Source: Cephaloticoccus capnophilus
GTDB taxonomy: Bacteria > Verrucomicrobiota > Verrucomicrobiia > Opitutales > Opitutaceae
NCBI RefSeq assembly: GCF_001580045.1
Contig: NZ_LSZP01000043.1
Span: 1 to 48,155 of the forward strand
DNA: 48,155 nt
Direction: 5' to 3'
Below are positions 46,751 to 48,155 of the stretch, piece after piece. The position numbers and the translations under genes were made by a program. The notes beneath the pieces are model-generated. The model worked only from the letters and a program-made list of their open reading frames with translations, ran no database searches and was not told the DNA's origin. Numbering within the stretch: the stretch's first letter is position 1; each line of letters starts with the position of its first letter.

Positions 46751-48027
46751 GTACGCCTCACTCAAAGCCTACGCGAATCGGTATCATCGGCATGGGCGGC
46801 TTTGCGGCCATGCACCACCTCACCGTCGCAGAGCTTGAGGCCGAGGGCTTAGTCAAACTCACCTGCACCTGCGACCCACGCGCCGACTCCGCCTTTGCCG
46901 CACAACAGCAGGCTTGGCGCTTCGCCGAGCGCGGAGTCCGCGTCTTTTCGCACTACCAGCAAATGATCGACCAGTGCCGCGACGCGCTCGACTACGTCGT
47001 CGTCTCCACCCCGATTAACCTACACGCCGAGATGCACCGCGCAGCCGCCGAGGCAGGCATCCCTTGCTATCTCGAAAAACCGGCGACTCTCGACTACATC
47101 GAACTGGAGGAGATGATTGCGCGCGACGCGCGCTTACCACGAGCGAGCCTAGTCGGCTTTAACTTCATAATCGGGCCCACGCGCCGCGCCCTAAAGCAGC
47201 GACTGCTCGACGGCGAGTTTGGCGCAATCCTCGAAGCGACGCTACTGGGCCGCACACCACGCCCCGCGGACTACTTTTACCGCACGGACTGGGCAGGCCG
47301 CCTCATGATGGGCGAGCGGATCGTCCTCGACTCCTGCTTGGGCAACGCCAACGCGCACCTCGTGCACAATATGCTCTTCTGGCTCGGCCAAGGCGGACTC
47401 TCCACTTGGGCCGACATCGCGACCGTGCGCGCCGAGCTGTATCGCGCCCACGCCATCGAGGGAGCCGACACGTTTTTCGTGCAGGCGAGCAGCGCCGAAG
47501 GACAGATCCTGCGCTGCGCTGTCACTCACGCCTGCGCCGGCGAGACGCGCCACTGCGAAACGCTGCGCTGCGAAAAAGCTGAACTGCGCTACATCGTCGG
47601 TAGCCACGCCGAAATCCACTGGTTGGACGGACGCCCAAATGAGCGAATCGATACGCGCGGCTTCGACCCGTTGCGCGAAAACCACCTCGCCTATCGCCGC
47701 TACCTGACCGGCGAAGAATCGCGCCCCGCCACCAGCCTCGCCGACTCGCGCCCCTTTGTGCATTTAAACGACCTCGCTCACATCTCCAGTGGCGAGATTA
47801 CACCGCTCCCCGGAGAGCTCATCTCGCACACGCGCAACGAAAGGGAGCAAAAAGACTACATCAGTATGAGCGGGCGCATGCAGGAAGCGATGAATCGCTT
47901 CCTGGACACAGGCACTTTTCCCGGTAAACAGTGGGGCCGCCGCTCGCCCGCTGTACTCGTCACCCCAGCAGCCTTGCCTAAGCTTCACGATACAGTTCGG
48001 GCCATGCATGCCGCACTCGACGTGTAG
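46747..48027 (+). CDS. Gfo/Idh/MocA-family oxidoreductase
   Basis: 426-residue NAD(P)-dependent dehydrogenase of unknown substrate. Rossmann start IGIIGMGGFAAMHHLTV, then the EKPATLDYIE motif at about 111-120 with the catalytic-type Lys, and FNFIIGPTRRALKQRLLDGE. The C-domain has DWAGRLMMGERIVLDSCLGN and NAHLVHNMLFWLG, the position of the usual His. Coupled to kdsD by ATGA, so it may act on a sugar or sugar phosphate linked to envelope synthesis; this is inference. It ends 33 bp before the second copy of the structured repeat. Confidence 0.87.
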   Translation: MSTPHSKPTRIGIIGMGGFAAMHHLTVAELEAEGLVKLTCTCDPRADSAFAAQQQAWRFAERGVRVFSHYQQMIDQCRDALDYVVVSTPINLHAEMHRAAAEAGIPCYLEKPATLDYIELEEMIARDARLPRASLVGFNFIIGPTRRALKQRLLDGEFGAILEATLLGRTPRPADYFYRTDWAGRLMMGERIVLDSCLGNANAHLVHNMLFWLGQGGLSTWADIATVRAELYRAHAIEGADTFFVQASSAEGQILRCAVTHACAGETRHCETLRCEKAELRYIVGSHAEIHWLDGRPNERIDTRGFDPLRENHLAYRRYLTGEESRPATSLADSRPFVHLNDLAHISSGEITPLPGELISHTRNEREQKDYISMSGRMQEAMNRFLDTGTFPGKQWGRRSPAVLVTPAALPKLHDTVRAMHAALDV

Positions 48028-48060
48028 CGCTGAACTCCCGCTGGCTGATACGCTTTTTCC

Positions 48061-48155
48061 CACTGCGCGTGGGGCGGCGGTCAGTGACCGCTTCCATTTA
48101 ATTTGGGAATTGGCCCCGTCGCTTCGCGACGAAACCAATTCCCAAATTTGAAAGC
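48061..48155. repeat. Second copy of the structured repeat, cut by the window end
   Basis: Bases 48061-48108 match 42919-42966 at 46 of 48 positions (GTGGGGCGGCGGTCAGTGAC is shared). The right arm TCCCAAATTTGAAAGC (48140-48155) is identical to 42999-43014. Between the arms the bases differ, but a hairpin is kept: GAATTGG/CCAATTC with inner CGTCGC-TTC-GCGACG. The element may continue beyond the window. Confidence 0.8.

Overview
The window is GC-rich bacterial chromosome. Gene content and order point to Verrucomicrobiota, probably class Opitutae. The reasons are the block tRNA-Thr-tuf-tRNA-Trp-secE-nusG-rplKAJL-rpoBC, a MoxR/Bat aerotolerance-type operon, long Ala/Pro-rich linkers and weak Shine-Dalgarno sites. 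This taxonomic call rests on recall of family context, not on a search. No prophage, CRISPR array or intact transposase was found. Nearly all the space is taken by closely packed genes.

Layout. 149-2785 (minus): cinA, a small secreted protein and a Bax-like glucosaminidase. 3098-6815 (plus): uvrC, a short unknown gene coupled to it, and a secreted DUF4139 protein. 6942-8826 (plus): enolase and a Gdx/SugE-type SMR exporter, each followed by a terminator. 8959-16783 (plus): moxR, DUF58, batA, batB with a BatC-like tail, and batD with a BatE-like tail. 16899-17741: glutamyl-Q tRNA(Asp) synthetase. 18048-31199 (minus): rpoC, rpoB, rplL, rplJ, rplA, rplK, nusG, secE, tRNA-Trp, tuf, tRNA-Thr. 31340-36412 (minus): a large TPR protein, ExbB, ExbD and a one-TM protein. 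36713-40751 (plus): a DUF2157/GDYXXLXY membrane protein and a SufE-TatD fusion. 40717-42825 (minus): tcdA and a YbdG-type mechanosensitive channel. 43228-45673 (minus): a LysM lipoprotein, a 94-aa membrane protein, PnuC and an NadR-like kinase. 45767-48027 (plus): arabinose-5-phosphate isomerase and a Gfo/Idh/MocA oxidoreductase.

The least expected content is a set of short, structured, dispersed repeats. Some are intergenic: an inverted-repeat element at 2880-3058, a composite of hairpins with perfect 20-bp ends at 42917-43224, and a second copy of one of its units at 48061-48155. Others lie inside protein-coding genes as lineage-specific inserts (uvrC, moxR, batDE, exbD, the TPR gene, sufE-tatD). 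Several copies keep a loop or tail while the stem bases change together, and the same DNA is read on different strands or in different frames. This looks like palindromic elements that spread through both intergenic and coding DNA.

Protein-level points of interest are the SufE-TatD fusion lying tail to tail with tcdA, an ExbD with Asn where the membrane Asp is expected, a CinA whose amidase domain has lost its ESCTGG serine, and the reduction of the Bat locus to fused proteins.
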